From: Roseateles_B flavus
GTDB lineage: Bacteria > Pseudomonadota > Gammaproteobacteria > Burkholderiales > Burkholderiaceae_C
Length of the DNA: 64,000 nucleotides
Direction: 5' to 3'
Assembly (NCBI RefSeq): GCF_039872765.1
Contig: NZ_JBDPZC010000003.1
Location: forward strand, 389,784-453,783
The notes under the pieces were generated by a model that saw only the letters and a program-made list of their open reading frames with translations, searched no databases and was not told where the DNA came from. The translations under genes were made by a program, and so were the position numbers. This document shows, one piece after another, positions 53,951 through 62,704 of the stretch; the first letter of the stretch is position 1, and each line of letters starts with the position of its first letter.

Positions 53951-53995
53951 CGCCACCCCGCGGCGCCCCGCGCTGCGACGAGCCCGCCGCTCAGG

Positions 53996-54009
53996 CAAGA
54001 CCTGACCCC
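53996..54009 (-). repeat. Short REP-like motif, copy in the cysD-cysN gap
   Basis: CAAGACCTGACCCC (GGGGTCAGGTCTTG on the other strand). The same 14 bases recur in the cysN-cobA gap and inside the NRPS gene, and related words form hairpins at 61333 and 62071. Confidence 0.6.
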
Positions 54010-54043
54010 GGGCCTCACTCGACGACTACAGATTGAGCAAGCC

Positions 54044-55351
54044 ATGAGTGCAGTTCCCCAATTCGAGACGGTCCACCAACAGGACGTGGACACCCAGCAC
54101 CGCGCCCTGCGCTTCCTGACCGCGGGCAGCGTGGACGACGGCAAGAGCACCCTGATCGGCCGCCTGCTGTTTGACAGCCGCGCCATCCTCGCCGACCAGC
54201 TGGACACCCTGGAGCGCCGCGCCGCCGGCCAGCCCATCGACCTCTCCCTGCTGACCGACGGCCTGGAGGCCGAGCGCGAGCAGGGCATCACCATCGACGT
54301 GGCCTACCGCTACTTCGCCACCAAGGCGCGCAAGTTCATCATTGCCGACGCTCCGGGCCACGAGCAGTACACCCGCAACATGGTCACCGCCGCCGCCGGC
54401 AGCGACGCCGCCGTGGTGCTGGTGGACATCACCAAGCTGGACCTGGCCCAGGCCGAGGTGCCCCTGCTGCCGCAGACCCGCCGCCACAGCCTGCTGGCCC
54501 ACCTGCTGCGCGTGCCCAGCATCGTGTTCGCCGTCAACAAGATCGACGCCCTGGCCGCCGACGCCGCGGGCGAAGGCTTCGCCAAGGTCAGCGCCGCGCT
54601 GCGCCGCTTTGCCGAGGAAGCCGGCATCACCGTGACGGCCATCGTGCCCGTCTCAGCCCTGAACGGCGACAACGTCACCCAGCCCCTGGACGCCCCCTGG
54701 TACACCGGCCCCTCGCTGCTGCAGGTGCTGGAAGGCCTGCCCACGGCGCAAGAGACCGTCGAGGGCCCGCTGCAGCAGCCGGTGCAGTACGTGAGCAAGG
54801 AAGGCGAAGGCACGGGTTACCAGCCGCGCACCTTCTGGGGCCGCATCGCGCAAGGCCAGGTGAAGGCGGGTGATGAGGTCGAGGTGCTGCCCAGCGGCGT
54901 CAAGGCCGTGATCGCCGAGGTCCGCCGTGCGGGCGAGACGGTGGCCCATGCCGTGGCCGGTGAGTCCGCCGGCCTCGTGTTCGACCGCCAGGTGGACGTG
55001 AGCCGCGGTGACTGGATCGTCGCCCCCGGCAGCGCCGCCCCGCGCCAGCAGTTCGAGGCCACGCTGGCCTGGCTGGACACCGAGCCGGCCCAGATCGGCC
55101 GCAAGTACTGGGTGCGCCACGGCAACCGCTGGGTGCAGGCCCGCATCAGCGCCATCGAGCACCGCCTGGACATCCACACCCTGGCCGAGACCGAGGCCCA
55201 CGAGCTGGCCGTGAACGAGATCGGCCACGTCGTGGTCGAGCTGCAAGCCCCGCTGCCCCTGGCGGCCTATGCCCAGAACCGCGTGGCCGGCGCGCTGATC
55301 GTCGTCGACCCCACCAGCAACCGCACCTCGGGTGCGCTGCTGGTGCGCTGA
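54044..55351 (+). CDS. cysN: Sulfate adenylyltransferase subunit 1 (GTPase)
   Basis: 435 residues, an elongation-factor-like GTPase that drives APS formation by CysD. G1 is GSVDDGKSTLIGRLL, G3 DAPGHEQYT, G4 NKID; the C-terminal beta-barrels follow. There is no fused APS kinase domain, which agrees with direct use of APS by the CysH type seen here. Confidence 0.96.
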   Translation: MSAVPQFETVHQQDVDTQHRALRFLTAGSVDDGKSTLIGRLLFDSRAILADQLDTLERRAAGQPIDLSLLTDGLEAEREQGITIDVAYRYFATKARKFIIADAPGHEQYTRNMVTAAAGSDAAVVLVDITKLDLAQAEVPLLPQTRRHSLLAHLLRVPSIVFAVNKIDALAADAAGEGFAKVSAALRRFAEEAGITVTAIVPVSALNGDNVTQPLDAPWYTGPSLLQVLEGLPTAQETVEGPLQQPVQYVSKEGEGTGYQPRTFWGRIAQGQVKAGDEVEVLPSGVKAVIAEVRRAGETVAHAVAGESAGLVFDRQVDVSRGDWIVAPGSAAPRQQFEATLAWLDTEPAQIGRKYWVRHGNRWVQARISAIEHRLDIHTLAETEAHELAVNEIGHVVVELQAPLPLAAYAQNRVAGALIVVDPTSNRTSGALLVR

Positions 55352-55367
55352 GCCGGCACCCACGAGT

Positions 55368-55381
55368 CAAGACCTGACCCC
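55368..55381 (-). repeat. Short REP-like motif, copy in the cysN-cobA gap
   Basis: CAAGACCTGACCCC, identical to the copy at 53996-54009, ending just before the cobA ribosome site AAGGAG. Confidence 0.6.
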
Positions 55382-55393
55382 AAGGAGCATCAC

Positions 55394-56197
55394 ATGGGAC
55401 GCGTCATCTTCGTCAGTGCCGGCCCCGGCAGCGCCGACCTCATCACCCTGCGCGGCCTGCGCGCCCTGCAGCAGGCCGATGTGGTGCTGTTCGACGCCCT
55501 GACCGACCCCGCCCTGCGCGAGTTCGCCCCCAGCGCCCGCTGGCTGGACGTGGGCAAGCGCGGCTTCTGCGACTCCACCGCCCAGACCGCCATCAACGCC
55601 GCCCTGGTGCGCGAAGCCCGCCAGGCCGGCGTGGTGGTGCGCCTCAAGGGCGGGGACGCCAGCGTCTTCGGCCGCCTGGAAGAGGAGCTGCTGGCGCTGG
55701 ACGAGGCCGGCATCGACTCGGAAGTGGTGCCCGGCGTGACCGCCGCCATTGCCGCCGCCGCCCACACCCGCCGCCCCCTGACCCGCCGCGGCCAGGGCCG
55801 CAGCGTGGCCCTGACGACCGCCATGACCAAGGACGGCGACCTCCAGGCCCTCAAGAGCGCCGACACCGAGGTCTTCTACATGGCCGGCCGCCAGCTCGGC
55901 GCCCTGGCGCGCAAGCTGGCCCTGGCCGGATGGGCAGGTGACACGCCGGTGATGGTCGTCTCCCGCGCGGGCTGTGCCGATGCCCTGAGCAGCGAGCACA
56001 CCGTCGACACCCTGCCCGCCGCCAGCCTGCTGCACCGCGGCCGCCCGACGGTGGTCACCGTCGGCGCGGGTGCCGCGCCGGTGTCCCCGGTGCGACAGCG
56101 CGCCGCCTTGCCGCAAGCCCTGGCCGCGCGCACGCCGGGCGATCAATGCCCCCAAGTTGAGCCCCATCAAGTGGAGCCGACGATCGCGCACGATTAA
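55394..56197 (+). CDS. cobA: Uroporphyrinogen-III C-methyltransferase
   Basis: 267 residues. It makes precorrin-2, the precursor of siroheme needed by CysI. SAM-binding motifs are VSAGPGSADLITLRG near the start and LKGGDASVFGR (about 90-100); SEVVPGVTAAIAAAA follows. The domain is free-standing, without the CysG dehydrogenase/ferrochelatase half, so those steps are encoded elsewhere. AAGGAG precedes the ATG. Last clear gene of the sulfate-assimilation run. Confidence 0.93.
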   Translation: MGRVIFVSAGPGSADLITLRGLRALQQADVVLFDALTDPALREFAPSARWLDVGKRGFCDSTAQTAINAALVREARQAGVVVRLKGGDASVFGRLEEELLALDEAGIDSEVVPGVTAAIAAAAHTRRPLTRRGQGRSVALTTAMTKDGDLQALKSADTEVFYMAGRQLGALARKLALAGWAGDTPVMVVSRAGCADALSSEHTVDTLPAASLLHRGRPTVVTVGAGAAPVSPVRQRAALPQALAARTPGDQCPQVEPHQVEPTIAHD

Positions 56198-56267
56198 AAT
56201 CCGCCCTTTGCCGCCAGAGCGCCCATGCGCTGGCGGTCCCCGGGCCCAACAACTCTAGAGCTGCTCC

Positions 56268-56591
56268 ATGACCCACGTCGTTACCGAAGCCTGCATTCGC
56301 TGCAAGTACACCGATTGCGTTGATGTCTGCCCCGTCGACTGCTTCCGTGAAGGTCCGAACTTCCTGACCATCGATCCGGACGAGTGCATCGACTGCGCCG
56401 TGTGCATCCCCGAGTGCCCCGTGAACGCCATCGTTCCCGAGGAAGACGTGCCGGGCAACCAGCAGCACATGATCAAGATCAACGCCGACCTGGCGAAGAA
56501 GTGGCCCAGCATCACCAAGCGCAAGGCCGCCCTGCCCGACGCGGACGAATGGAAAGACAAGAGCGACAAGCTCTCCGAACTCATCCGCTGA
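56268..56591 (+). CDS. fdxA: Ferredoxin, 7Fe-8Fe type
   Basis: 107 residues. Two cluster motifs: CIRCKYTDCVDVCP (the longer spacing and extra Cys are typical of a 3Fe-4S or modified site) and CIDCAVCIPECP for a 4Fe-4S cluster. The C-terminal extension matches FdxA. It carries electrons at low potential. It sits between cobA and a ferredoxin-NADP reductase gene, suggesting that the pair supplies reductant, possibly to CysI. Confidence 0.95.
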   Translation: MTHVVTEACIRCKYTDCVDVCPVDCFREGPNFLTIDPDECIDCAVCIPECPVNAIVPEEDVPGNQQHMIKINADLAKKWPSITKRKAALPDADEWKDKSDKLSELIR

Positions 56592-56633
56592 TTACCCCTG
56601 CGGGCCACGAGCAAGGGGCCCGGACTCGATAGA

Positions 56634-57740
56634 TTGGATCCTCAAGTGACTCAAGCGACCTCCTCCGCGTCTGCCGGCGTGATCGAAACCGATGCCGTCA
56701 TCGTTGGCGCTGGCCCCGTGGGCCTGTTCCAGGTGTTCGAACTCGGCCTTCTGGAGATCAAGGCCCACATCATTGACTCCCTGGCCTACCCCGGTGGCCA
56801 GTGCATCGAGCTCTACCCCGACAAGCCCATCTACGACATCCCCGCCCTGCCCGTCGTCACCGGCAAGGAGCTGACGGACAACCTGATGAAGCAGATCGAG
56901 CCCTTCGGCGCGACCTTCCATCTGGGCCAGGAAGTGACCACCGTCGAGAAACAGGAAGACGGCCGCTTCTTCGTCGCCACCTCCAAGGGCACGCAGTTCC
57001 TGACCAAGACCATCTTCATCGCCGGCGGCGTGGGCTCCTTCCAGCCCCGCACCCTGAAGGTGGACGGCATCGACAAGCACGAGGGCTCGCAAGTGCACTA
57101 CCGCGTGCGCAAGCCCGAGCAGTTCGCCGGCAAGAACCTGCTGATCGTCGGCGGCGGTGACTCCGCCCTCGACTGGGCCCTGAACTTCTGCGGCGGCAAC
57201 GAAGACGGCAACCCGCACAAGGCCGAGAGCGTCATCCTGCTGCACCGCCGCGACGGCTTCCGCGCCGCCCCGGCCAGCGTCGCCAAGATGAAGGAACTCT
57301 GCGACAACTACGAGATGCAGTTCATCGTCGGCCAGGTCACCGACCTGGATGAAGCCGAGGATGGCGCGCTCAAGGGCGTGAAGGTCACCGGCGGCGACGG
57401 CGTCACCCGCGTCGTCCCCTGCGACCAGGTTCTCGTCTTCTTCGGCCTCTCCCCCAAGCTCGGCCCCATCGCCGAGTGGGGCCTGGCCCTGGAGCGCAAG
57501 CAGATCCTCGTGGACACCGAGAAGTTCCAGACCAGCGTGCCCGGCATCTTCGCCGTGGGTGACATCAACACCTACCCCGGCAAGAAGAAGCTGATCCTCT
57601 CCGGCTTCCACGAGGCCGCCCTGGCCGCGTTCGGTGCGATGCCCATCATCAACCCGGAGAAGCGCGTGCATCTGCAGTACACGACCACCAGCCCGAAGCT
57701 GCACAAGGTGCTGGGCGTGGAGACGCCGGTGTTTGACTGA
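56634..57740 (+). CDS. fpr: Ferredoxin-NADP reductase, thioredoxin-reductase-like type
   Basis: 368 residues. FAD motif AVIVGAGPVGLFQVFELG, the PGGQCIELYPDKPIYDIP block diagnostic of this reductase group (no redox-active CxxC), NADP motif LLIVGGGDSALDWAL and the C-terminal GIFAVGDINTYPGKKKL. It moves electrons between NADPH and ferredoxin. The frame opens with TTG at 56634; a GTG at 56646 is equally possible, and the first 20 or so residues are not conserved. It follows fdxA by 42 bases. Confidence 0.92.
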   Translation: MDPQVTQATSSASAGVIETDAVIVGAGPVGLFQVFELGLLEIKAHIIDSLAYPGGQCIELYPDKPIYDIPALPVVTGKELTDNLMKQIEPFGATFHLGQEVTTVEKQEDGRFFVATSKGTQFLTKTIFIAGGVGSFQPRTLKVDGIDKHEGSQVHYRVRKPEQFAGKNLLIVGGGDSALDWALNFCGGNEDGNPHKAESVILLHRRDGFRAAPASVAKMKELCDNYEMQFIVGQVTDLDEAEDGALKGVKVTGGDGVTRVVPCDQVLVFFGLSPKLGPIAEWGLALERKQILVDTEKFQTSVPGIFAVGDINTYPGKKKLILSGFHEAALAAFGAMPIINPEKRVHLQYTTTSPKLHKVLGVETPVFD

Positions 57741-57764
57741 GGCTTGGCCTTTTGTCTGCGAAGA

Positions 57765-57789
57765 ACCCGCCCGTGTGGCGGGTTTTTTG
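57765..57789 (+). terminator. Rho-independent terminator after fpr
   Basis: AACCCGCC, loop CGTGT, GGCGGGTT and a T-run. It ends the fdxA-fpr unit and marks the last typical high-GC sequence before the accessory segment. Confidence 0.92.
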
Positions 57790-57949
57790 TTGTCTGAAGC
57801 TCTCGCGGTGGCGAGGGGGCTTCAACAGGCTTGGTGAGGTGCTTGGGGACGATCGCAGCGGCGCTCCCTACACTGATCGCCGCTCTGCCCTTCAGAGCAC
57901 GGGATTGGCGTCCCGATGAGATCCGCGGGTCACTCTCTGTGGAGATCTC

Positions 57950-58282
57950 ATGGACGAATCTGATCAATCCAACCCTGGGCGTGTTCTGCGCCAGGGGATA
58001 CCCGACATTCTTGATGAGTTGGACCGGCTGCTTGGTTTGCAGACGGCGGATGCCCCTGCGTGGGTCGAATGGGGACGAACTGCGCGAGTGGGTTTGGCGG
58101 ACACGTATCGGCGGCAGCTGGAGGTACTAGAAGCGCTGGAAGTGATACTGGCTTTGCTCGGGAGAGATCCTGAGAATCGGGTGCGATTCAGCGGCTTGGC
58201 GTGCTTGTTGGGACCCTTGGTAGACAAGCTAGGAGTCTCTTGCGCTCGCGTTACTGGAGCGACCTATGCAATTCCTAATTGA
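57950..58282 (+). CDS. Hypothetical protein at the left edge of the accessory segment
   Basis: 110 residues, not recognised; soluble and helical (GIPDILDELDRLLGLQ, RRQLEVLEALEVILALLG). TGTGGAGA lies seven bases before the ATG, good support for translation. Base composition is lower in G+C than in the genes to the left. No relation to the ATPase gene downstream can be shown. Confidence 0.6.
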   Translation: MDESDQSNPGRVLRQGIPDILDELDRLLGLQTADAPAWVEWGRTARVGLADTYRRQLEVLEALEVILALLGRDPENRVRFSGLACLLGPLVDKLGVSCARVTGATYAIPN

Positions 58283-58765
58283 TTCAATGCCCGCAGCCTA
58301 GAGGATGCTTTGCAGCTGAAGTGGTTTTCGGCAAACTGGAGCTCGGCTAACAGGACTGGCTATCTGGCCGACACGCAGCGGCAGGGCGGAGCGCCAAATG
58401 CATTGATCTACGCTGCAACAAAGAAAGGGGCGTCTGCACGTCAGCAGGCGGCTCAAGTCGAGCCGCGATGGGCCCTTCAGTGCCGCAACTTAATATAGGT
58501 CGCATGACATAGCTGCACCCTATCGGGCGAATGTGAAATGCACCTCAGCAGAGCTGCCTATACAGACTGAGATTCAGTACATCTGAGCCGCCCCAACAGT
58601 AGGCAACGACCTCCTAATCCATAGTGAAATTCAAGGGCACGATAGGGCGGATTAAATTCGAAAAGCAGTCTGAACTCACCTTAGGATCTGCTCCCGCCCG
58701 TGGGGATATACCAATGGCGCTGCACGCCAATCCATCTATCATTTACAAAACAACAGGAGGAAATG
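58283..58765. other. 483-base intergenic region before the PARIS-like genes
   Basis: Low in G+C. It contains a perfect hairpin GCGGCTC-N5-GAGCCGC (58448-58466) without a T-run. The last 150 bases are AT-rich and should hold the promoter of the ATPase gene, but I cannot pick clear boxes. No tRNA or attachment-site duplicate is visible. Confidence 0.5.
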
Positions 58766-60298
58766 ATGAGCATCAACTTCCCAATCCAGCCAGCCAGTGA
58801 TGCGGGTGGTAAGAGTTCACTCGTTCAACACTTTGCAATTCAGGGCTTGTTTGGTTATCGATCGGTCAGTCTTGCCTCTGAATACGCGGCAACAATTCTA
58901 ATTGCCCACAATGGGGCGGGCAAGACAACAATGTTAGGCGCATTGGATGCATTTCTAAGGTGCCAATTCGGAAGACTCGCCGAACTGACGTTTCAACGAA
59001 TCGAATGCAAGTTGAGAACCTTGCCAGAAATGCTTGTTCTGGAGAAGACTGATCTAGACCATTACCTGAAGGACGTTGCCGAAAATTCAGCAATCTTGCG
59101 CACAGCAAAGCAATTCGATTTAGATCCTCAAGATGTCCTATTCTTTGTTTTGTGGGAATTTCCTCTATTATCCAGCAAGAGGCAACTGCTTAACCAAAAC
59201 CCCGTCTTCAACAAAGTTTACAACCACCACACGCACACATACGATTCTACGTACGCCCTCTTCCAGGAACTATCCAAGGGGATGAGCATACCTGGATCGC
59301 CGATCGAATCGCTACGACAAAAAGTATCTACAGCGCTCGGTGAAACTGAAATCGTCTATCTTCCAACGTATCGCCGGATTGAGCTCTCTTTGCCGGAGCA
59401 AGAAGAGCCGCGCTACGGAAGAAAACCAGTCAGCGTTCATGCGCGCCTAGGCCTAACTCGACGAGGCCTGCACACCGGCGATATTCAGTTTGGCCTCTCC
59501 GATATATCAGCTCGACTTAAAGAGTTGAATCAGGAGATCATGTTTGAGTCAAATCAAAAGTATGCAGAAATTAGTGCAAACATTATTGACGACTTAATAA
59601 GCGGATCTTTTGAAAAGCAGAGCCCGAGCCTCGAAGAGCGGCCTAGCCGACAAGAGCTAGGAATCTTCTTTGAACGAATGAAGGCTGGCGGCCGAAGCGG
59701 ACTTCTATTCGCGCCCTATTACGGACCATATGGACCAGCGAAGATTCCGGACTTCGATAGAATTTATTCCGGGAGGGTTCCCGAGAACTCCCAAAAGTTC
59801 CTTACCTACTTCTTGGGAAAACTGAACAGCGTTATCCAAAAGACGCGCGACACTGAAAACATCGTTGACAGCTTCGTCAGAAATTGCAACCGCTACCTCT
59901 CGGGCACGGATTCAACAACTGACGGGGAAGGGATTGACGTAAGGGATGAGAAAAACCTCCAACTAGACCGCGCGACTCTAGATGTTTCCGTTTGGCGCAA
60001 ACGCCCAGCAAAAGAAATTCCACTGGATGCACTTTCGTCAGGCGAAAAGCAAATGATCTCCTTATTCGCCCGACTCTACCTATACCCACGCGACAAGCTT
60101 ATCCTAATTGACGAACCAGAACTTTCACTATCCCTTGATTGGCAGCGAAAAATACTCCCTGATATTTTAAACGCACCACATTGCCGACAAGTAATCGCCA
60201 TTACGCATTCGCCGTTTATATTTGACAACGAACTAGATGCTTTTGCCACCGCACTACGCATACAAATCTCGAACCAAGACTTCGAGGGCGGTAACTGA
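58766..60298 (+). CDS. ariA: AriA-like AAA/ABC ATPase of a PARIS-type anti-phage system
   Basis: 510 residues. ABC-type ATPase of the OLD/AAA15 kind: Walker A HNGAGKTT (about 48-55), signature LSSGEKQMISLFARLYL, Walker B KLILIDEPELSLS and H-loop ITHSPFIFD. In PARIS, AriA forms the sensing scaffold that holds AriB and frees it when a phage anti-restriction protein is detected. The start at 58766 is set by AGGAGG five bases upstream; an ATG one codon earlier is too close. The next gene is DUF4435, the defining partner. Base composition is far below that of the chromosome on the left, which points to transfer. Confidence 0.85.
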   Translation: MSINFPIQPASDAGGKSSLVQHFAIQGLFGYRSVSLASEYAATILIAHNGAGKTTMLGALDAFLRCQFGRLAELTFQRIECKLRTLPEMLVLEKTDLDHYLKDVAENSAILRTAKQFDLDPQDVLFFVLWEFPLLSSKRQLLNQNPVFNKVYNHHTHTYDSTYALFQELSKGMSIPGSPIESLRQKVSTALGETEIVYLPTYRRIELSLPEQEEPRYGRKPVSVHARLGLTRRGLHTGDIQFGLSDISARLKELNQEIMFESNQKYAEISANIIDDLISGSFEKQSPSLEERPSRQELGIFFERMKAGGRSGLLFAPYYGPYGPAKIPDFDRIYSGRVPENSQKFLTYFLGKLNSVIQKTRDTENIVDSFVRNCNRYLSGTDSTTDGEGIDVRDEKNLQLDRATLDVSVWRKRPAKEIPLDALSSGEKQMISLFARLYLYPRDKLILIDEPELSLSLDWQRKILPDILNAPHCRQVIAITHSPFIFDNELDAFATALRIQISNQDFEGGN

Positions 60299-60319
60299 AG
60301 GCACAAAGTGGAGGTAAGC

Positions 60320-61279
60320 GTGGATACTTCTAAAAAAGACTGCGGATCGGCTACCGTCCAAAAATTGAGGGACGCAAGGAATTCCCCGACGGTCATGAAG
60401 TCAAAGCTCGCGGGAATCAGGTCTCATTGCAGGGATTGCATCGTCTTTGCCTTTGAAGGAATTGAGGATAAGACTATTTATTTTCATTGGCTTAGACAAA
60501 TCAATCCCGGCATGAAATATGAATTCCTAGTCTGCAGCGGAAAGGCACAGGTTCTCGAATTTCGGGAGCTTTTAAGACGAGACTTGACTGGACTAAGAGA
60601 TTCCATCTTCTTCTTTGTTGATCGTGATTTTGACGACCTTCGGGGCGTTGAGTTCGGCGACGATATTTTCATGACGGAAACATATTCCATTGAAAATCAA
60701 TTGGTTTGCCATAAAGTTCTCGAAGGGATTATGAATGTTGACTTGCACTGCCACGGCGAACCCGAATGCCGCCGAACGGTACTACGAAAATTTGACGAAT
60801 TATATGATTCTTTTCTATCTATCACCGAAGCCCTCAATAGAAGAATATTTTTAGCTCGTACTCTTAGCATTCGGAATAGCAAACCCTTCCCGGACAAGAT
60901 TAGGCTATTGGCAAACGTAGAGCTTCTTCATGTCAGCTCCACAGACCTTGATCCAATGCAAATCGTAGTTCTCGATCGAGAGCCCACAGAACAAGAAGTG
61001 TCGGCACATGAGGACGCATTCAAGACGCTGAATCGCAGAGATCGCTATAGAGGTAAATTTGCCTTGCTCTTCTTTCAGCGCTGGCTTGAGCTACTCGGCG
61101 AAGAGCGCAACAAGCCAGACTCAGAAATTTTCAAAGGATTAGAACGCAAGAATACCGCAAATGGCCGCTTGTCCCTTGATTCACTGGCCGCCAAATCGGT
61201 TCCGCCGGAGGGCTTCAAAAACTTCATAGATAGGATTTTCTCCAAGCTTCCCGCGACTCCGGAAGTAAGCGTTATTTAG
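60320..61279 (+). CDS. ariB: AriB-like DUF4435/TOPRIM effector of a PARIS-type system
   Basis: 319 residues from a GTG at 60320 with GGAGGT upstream; a GTG four codons earlier is in frame. The DUF4435 TOPRIM core is readable: acidic Glu about 46 in AFEGIEDKTIYF, the DxD pair in FFVDRDFDD (101 and 103) and ETYSIENQLV (120-129). In characterised PARIS the released AriB is a toxic nuclease that cuts host tRNA-Lys and stops phage growth. It starts 21 bases after the ATPase stop, so they are one operon. Whether target and trigger are the same here is not known. Confidence 0.85.
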   Translation: MDTSKKDCGSATVQKLRDARNSPTVMKSKLAGIRSHCRDCIVFAFEGIEDKTIYFHWLRQINPGMKYEFLVCSGKAQVLEFRELLRRDLTGLRDSIFFFVDRDFDDLRGVEFGDDIFMTETYSIENQLVCHKVLEGIMNVDLHCHGEPECRRTVLRKFDELYDSFLSITEALNRRIFLARTLSIRNSKPFPDKIRLLANVELLHVSSTDLDPMQIVVLDREPTEQEVSAHEDAFKTLNRRDRYRGKFALLFFQRWLELLGEERNKPDSEIFKGLERKNTANGRLSLDSLAAKSVPPEGFKNFIDRIFSKLPATPEVSVI

Positions 61280-61332
61280 CGGTCCCGGGACCCGGGAGGC
61301 GGGGGCAGATACTGTCTTGAATTTCATAGGCT

Positions 61333-61384
61333 CCGGGGTCAGGCCTTAAGTTTCAAGCCCTTCAGAATTTAGCCCTGCCCCCGG
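61333..61384. repeat. REP-like imperfect hairpin 1
   Basis: Left arm begins CCGGGGTCAGGCCTTAAG; right arm ends AGCCCTGCCCCCGG. A third related arm (GCGGGGGCAGATACTGTCTT) lies just upstream at about 61300. Same family as the hairpin at 62071. Confidence 0.6.
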
Positions 61385-62070
61385 CGTCCCAAGCCTGTGG
61401 TTTGCCACGGTTTTCAAGCGTCCGCAGTACATCAAGGCGGCTTAGACCAGACTGTGGAGCTCGTCCAGGTCCTCTTGCGTCGGCCCCGCCTGCTGCACTT
61501 CCTGCTTGAGGGCCTGATGGTCTGCCCGCCGGCCCATCAGCTTGTCCTGCGGGGCGGGGCTGAGGGAGGCAGAAGTCGTATCTTTGCGCGCGGACTCCGG
61601 GCCTACATTGGTGCCATGTTCAACAACTGGAGCCCCAGAATGGCCAACGCCGCAAAGCTCGCCCTCGCCGCCGTCCATCGCCGCCGTGCTCGTCTGGAGT
61701 TCGTCTCCAGGTGGAACCCCATGCGCCGGGACCTGGCCCGATTCAGCAGGCACGCCGCCGGCTTGCGCAGAAGGATTGATGTGCTTATGCAGTGCTGCTC
61801 TCCAAAGCTCATGGGCAGTAGCTCATTGCCAAACCCCGCAAGAGGAATCTGAGGCCAGGTTTCGGAATGATTCAGCTCAGGCAAAACAACGCCTGCAGCT
61901 GATGACACCTGAAACTCAATTCCTCATCGACATAGCCGCCAAAACTGCGGCTTACTTCCTTGCCTACTTGGTCATCGAGTGGATGCGTCAACGCGCTCAA
62001 ACTCGACGACCCACACCCAGGGGTTCGCGCCCCAGGAATCTGCGCCGTTGATGGACTGCCAGCGCAGAGG

Positions 62071-62120
62071 CGGGGTCAGGCCTTGAATCTAAAGGCCTAC
62101 AGATTTAAGGTCTGCCCCCG
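62071..62120. repeat. REP-like imperfect hairpin 2
   Basis: Fifty bases: arms CGGGGTCAGGCCTTGAATCT and AGATTTAAGGTCTGCCCCCG pair at 17 of 20 positions around a 10-base loop. The GGGGTCAGG-Y-CTT core is shared with hairpin 1 and the single copies beside cysN. Confidence 0.7.
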
Positions 62121-62191
62121 ACTCCCGAGCTGCTGTTATAAGGTCGCCCAGAGTGCAGAGCAGCATCTAGGGGATACAAACTTCATTCGAC

Positions 62192-62704
62192 TTGGCGACC
62201 TCATCGCAACATTCTCGATTGCTGACACTTGCTGCCCGCGAGCACCTCGGGTCCATCGGGTGCACGCAGAAAGGGCGTTCTCGCTTCTGGTTCGACGACC
62301 ACGGATGGTGGGCCGCAACAGTCGAGTTCCAACCCAGCTCGTGGAGCAAGGGCAGCTATCTGAACGTCGGAGCCATGTGGCTCTGGCATCCGGCGGATCA
62401 CTGGGTCTTCAATGAGTTCGATCGTGTTGAACCGTTCCACGAGTTTCACGACGACGCTCAGTTTCACTACGTTGCAGCCCAGCTCGCCGAGCATGCGGCA
62501 ACTGAAGTACATACGCTTCGCCGGAAGTTCGATTCGGTTGAATCCGTTGCAAAGCACCTGATGCAAAAACCGGCCGAAGGGCTCTGGCCCAACTATCACG
62601 CAGCGATTGCGGCATCGCTGATTGGAGATGACCTGCTCGGGTTAATCGAGACAGTAATTCCTAGAAGACGGCGGGTTGCAGGTCTTGGCGGAGATGCTGT
62701 TTGA
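62192..62704 (+). pseudogene. Hypothetical protein, 3' end probably cut by the IS3-family insertion
   Basis: Frame of 170 residues from a TTG; reminiscent of DUF4304-type proteins (GCTQKGRSRFWFDDHGWW, VEFQPSSWSKGSYLNVGAMW), function unknown. Its last 44 bases lie antisense to the transposase 3' end, and the final residues RRRRVAGLGGDAV look like read-through into the IS. The natural C-terminus is therefore probably lost. The TTG start has no good ribosome site, so the N-terminus is uncertain too. Confidence 0.5.

Larger units (their letters stand above)
61280..62191. other. 912-base region with REP-like hairpins and no sure gene
   Basis: Opens with the dyad TCCCGGG-A-CCCGGGA (61283-61297), which may stop the ariB transcript. 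Two REP-like hairpins (61333 and 62071) enclose about 690 bases. Frames in between are weak: a GTG-initiated 103-residue minus-strand frame (61442-61753) and a 49-residue plus-strand frame (61902-62051) with one hydrophobic helix (DIAAKTAAYFLAYLVIEW). Neither has a ribosome site, so I do not call them genes. Confidence 0.5.

Noticed and set aside
58310..58498. A 62-codon frame upstream of the ATPase gene
   Set aside because: No ribosome site, odd composition and no neighbour coupling.
61442..61753. A 103-codon minus-strand frame between the REP-like hairpins
   Set aside because: GTG start without a ribosome site and no family resemblance; the C-terminal helix is suggestive but not enough for a gene call.
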